This document shows positions 49,236 to 51,051 of a stretch of 51,051 bases of DNA, piece by piece (position 1 is the stretch's first letter; the number at the start of each line of letters is the position of its first letter). The stretch comes from an uncultured Oscillibacter sp. (GTDB lineage: Bacteria > Bacillota > Clostridia > Oscillospirales > Oscillospiraceae). The DNA lies in contig CAJTJA010000006.1 in the NCBI GenBank assembly GCA_910576845.1, forward strand, positions 25,467 to 76,517, read 5' to 3'. The notes beneath the pieces were generated by a model, which saw only the letters and a list, made by a program, of their open reading frames with translations, was not told the DNA's origin and ran no database searches. The translations under genes were made by a program, and so were the position numbers.

Positions 49236-51051
49236 GCGCCACCGCCTCCTGCACCGCCGCGGCAACCGCGGCGGCATCCAGGTCAAACTGTTTCTCCAGC
49301 TCAGAAATACTGCCCTCCGGGGCAAACGTCTTGCCCAGGTTTTTCAGAATCAATCGCTTCGGCGCTTTGCCCGCCTCCGCTAAAATAGCTGAAACCCGCT
49401 GTCCTACACAGCCGGCGCCGAAACAGTCTTCCAACACCAATAGGATATCCGTTTTTTCAAAATAACCATCCAGGATTTCACTGTCCAGGGGAGCAATCTG
49501 ATTCAGCTTCAGGACTCCCGCCTGAATCCCTTCACGTTCCAGCAACTCCGCTGCCTCCAACGTATGATTCACTAGTACGCCATAGGTTAGAAGAGTAACA
49601 TCCTTCCCCTCCCGGAGACGGACCAGGGGCCGGCCGGCGGTATCGTCCCGAAACGCCCCCTCTCCTCCTCTGGGGTAACGGACCGCCACCGGACCATCCA
49701 AATCAAAGAGCGCTGTTCGCAGCATGTGCCGCAGCTCGGCAAAGCTGGCAGGGCAGAATACGGTATATCCCGGCAGCTCCGACAAAAACAGCGCGTCAAA
49801 GCATCCGTGGTGCGTCTCGCCATCCGCGCCCACCAACCCCGCCCGGTCCACCCCAAGCACCACATGGAGGCCTTCCAAGGCGATGTCGTGAATCAGCATG
49901 TCGTAGCCCCGCTGAAGGAATGTAGAATATACCGCAAATACCGGCAGCAGTCCCTGCGCCGCCATACCGGCGGCCATAGATACGCCGTGCCCCTCAGCGA
50001 TACCCACATCAAAAAAACGCTCTGGGAATGTCTTGGCAAAACCGGTTAGGCCGGTGCCGTCCGCCATGGCGGCAGTAATGGCACAAACCCGGCCGTCCAT
50101 ACGAGCACAATCTGCCATGGTTTTTCCAAAAACGGAGGAAAAGCTCTCCCCTCCCGATTTTTTCAAAAGCCCCGTCCTCGGATCAAATGGCCCTACACCA
50201 TGAAACATGTCGGGATTCCGCTCCGCAAAAGTGCAGCCTTTTCCCTTAATTGTGTTCACATGAACTACCACCGGGCAGTTCTGCTCCCTCGCCCAAATCA
50301 GCACGTCGCAAAGGCGGGGCAGGTCATGGCCATCCACAGGGCCCAGATAGGTAAAGCCCATATCCTCGAAAAACGTGCTTCCCGGCCAAAGACTCTTCTT
50401 TAAAAACGTCTTCATTCTGTGATTAAAGCGATAAACAGGATTTCGTATAGGACGGGAACCAAACAGGCTTCTATACCATTTCTTAAAATGATAATAGGCC
50501 GGTTTTGAACGGAGCCGTGCCAAATGAGAAGGCATCGCCCCCACATTAGGATTGATGGACATGCCGTTGTCGTTCAAAATCACGATCAGCGGCTCGCCGG
50601 AAGCCCCGGCGTTATTCAATCCCTCATAAGCGAGCCCCCCTGTCAGCGCCCCGTCTCCGATCAAGGCCAAAACACTGTAACTCCCGCCCTGCAAAGTGCG
50701 GGCCCTGGCCATTCCCAGAGCCACGGACACAGAGTTGGAGGCATGTCCGGCAATAAAAGCATCATGTACGCTTTCGTAAGGTTTGGGGAAACCGGAAAGC
50801 CCGTCCAACCGGCGAAGTTTTGGAAAGTCCTCTCTCCGCCCAGTGAGAACTTTATGAACATAACACTGGTGGCCCACATCAAAAATCAGCCGGTCCCGTT
50901 CCGTGTCAAACACCTTATGAATCGCCACAGTCAGCTCCACGGCTCCAAGGTTAGACGCAAGGTGTCCCCCCGTCTCGGAAACGCTCTGCACAAGAAACTC
51001 CCTCAGCTCCTGGCAGAGCTGGGGGAGCTGTCCGTCCGGCAGCGCTCTGAC
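49225..51051 (-). CDS. dxs: 1-deoxy-D-xylulose-5-phosphate synthase, N-terminus beyond window
   Basis: The frame is open to the window edge: 608 residues visible, about 15-20 N-terminal residues missing by comparison with the family. Thiamine-diphosphate enzyme joining pyruvate and glyceraldehyde 3-phosphate, first step of the MEP pathway. Visible: REFLVQSVSETGGHLASNLG, IGDGALTGGLAYEGLNNAG (TPP site), FFDVGIAEGHG, the transketolase-like pyrimidine and C-terminal domains. It overlaps tlyA. Confidence 0.96.
   Translation of the reverse strand, partial: VRALPDGQLPQLCQELREFLVQSVSETGGHLASNLGAVELTVAIHKVFDTERDRLIFDVGHQCYVHKVLTGRREDFPKLRRLDGLSGFPKPYESVHDAFIAGHASNSVSVALGMARARTLQGGSYSVLALIGDGALTGGLAYEGLNNAGASGEPLIVILNDNGMSINPNVGAMPSHLARLRSKPAYYHFKKWYRSLFGSRPIRNPVYRFNHRMKTFLKKSLWPGSTFFEDMGFTYLGPVDGHDLPRLCDVLIWAREQNCPVVVHVNTIKGKGCTFAERNPDMFHGVGPFDPRTGLLKKSGGESFSSVFGKTMADCARMDGRVCAITAAMADGTGLTGFAKTFPERFFDVGIAEGHGVSMAAGMAAQGLLPVFAVYSTFLQRGYDMLIHDIALEGLHVVLGVDRAGLVGADGETHHGCFDALFLSELPGYTVFCPASFAELRHMLRTALFDLDGPVAVRYPRGGEGAFRDDTAGRPLVRLREGKDVTLLTYGVLVNHTLEAAELLEREGIQAGVLKLNQIAPLDSEILDGYFEKTDILLVLEDCFGAGCVGQRVSAILAEAGKAPKRLILKNLGKTFAPEGSISELEKQFDLDAAAVAAAVQEAVAHER

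Noticed and set aside
1..51051. Defence island, prophage or integrated element
   Set aside because: No integrase, transposase, restriction, toxin-antitoxin pair or att-type repeats were recognised; nearly every gene is conserved core.

Overview
The window looks like a chromosomal core segment of a spore-forming, butyrate-producing gut Clostridium of the Oscillospiraceae type (Flavonifractor, Pseudoflavonifractor or Intestinimonas-like). This is inferred from four things seen here: a complete spoIIIAA-AH sporulation operon, a butyryl-CoA:acetate CoA-transferase, the clostridial IspH-ribosomal protein S1 fusion, and a GC-rich background with AT-rich promoters. No tRNA, rRNA, CRISPR array, prophage or intact insertion sequence was seen. 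Both window edges cut genes: the DUF5685 gene on the left and dxs on the right.

Layout from left to right. (1) 0-3.4 kb, minus strand: cdaA-cdaR-rseC-DUF5685, the c-di-AMP synthase and its regulator with a redox-type membrane protein. (2) 3.4-9.4 kb: a cysteine desulfurase/DUF3343 pair; ispD-ispF with two hypothetical genes; a CarD-type regulator; the butyrate CoA-transferase. (3) 9.4-18.9 kb: one long packed minus-strand series asp23-nusB-(small ORFs)-xseA-xseB-ispA-rpiR-baiN-like-cmk-plsC-ispH/rpsA. (4) 19-23.8 kb: spoIIIA operon with a plausible SigE promoter. (5) 23.8-24.5 kb: a plus-strand remnant, a broken XRE regulator coupled to a membrane protein. (6) 24.9-32 kb: the proteostasis block engB-lon-clpX-clpP-tig. 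(7) 32-38.6 kb: lepB-lepB-ylqF-hypothetical-rnhB-yraN-thrC-(zinc-ribbon pseudogene)-metallophosphoesterase. (8) 38.6-42.9 kb: the only large plus-strand block, trpS-tagO/wecA-wecB-membrane protein, ended by a strong terminator. (9) 43.1-51 kb: three small proteins of unknown function, nth, recN, a 53-residue unannotated-looking protein, argR, nadK, tlyA and dxs.

Functionally the segment joins isoprenoid precursor synthesis (dxs, ispD, ispF, ispH, ispA) to users of undecaprenyl phosphate (tagO/wecA, wecB), with genome maintenance (xseAB, nth, recN, rnhB), RNA and ribosome functions (nusB, tlyA, ylqF, engB, S1), protein quality control and export.

No large new defence or biosynthetic system is visible. 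The most interesting unexplained material lies between genes: a 35-codon ORF plus three consecutive stem-loops in front of clpP; a structured leader in front of the tandem signal peptidases; a 17-bp perfect inverted repeat in the carD leader; paired palindromes upstream of ispD; and two small ORFs, of 35 and 53 residues, that look coding.
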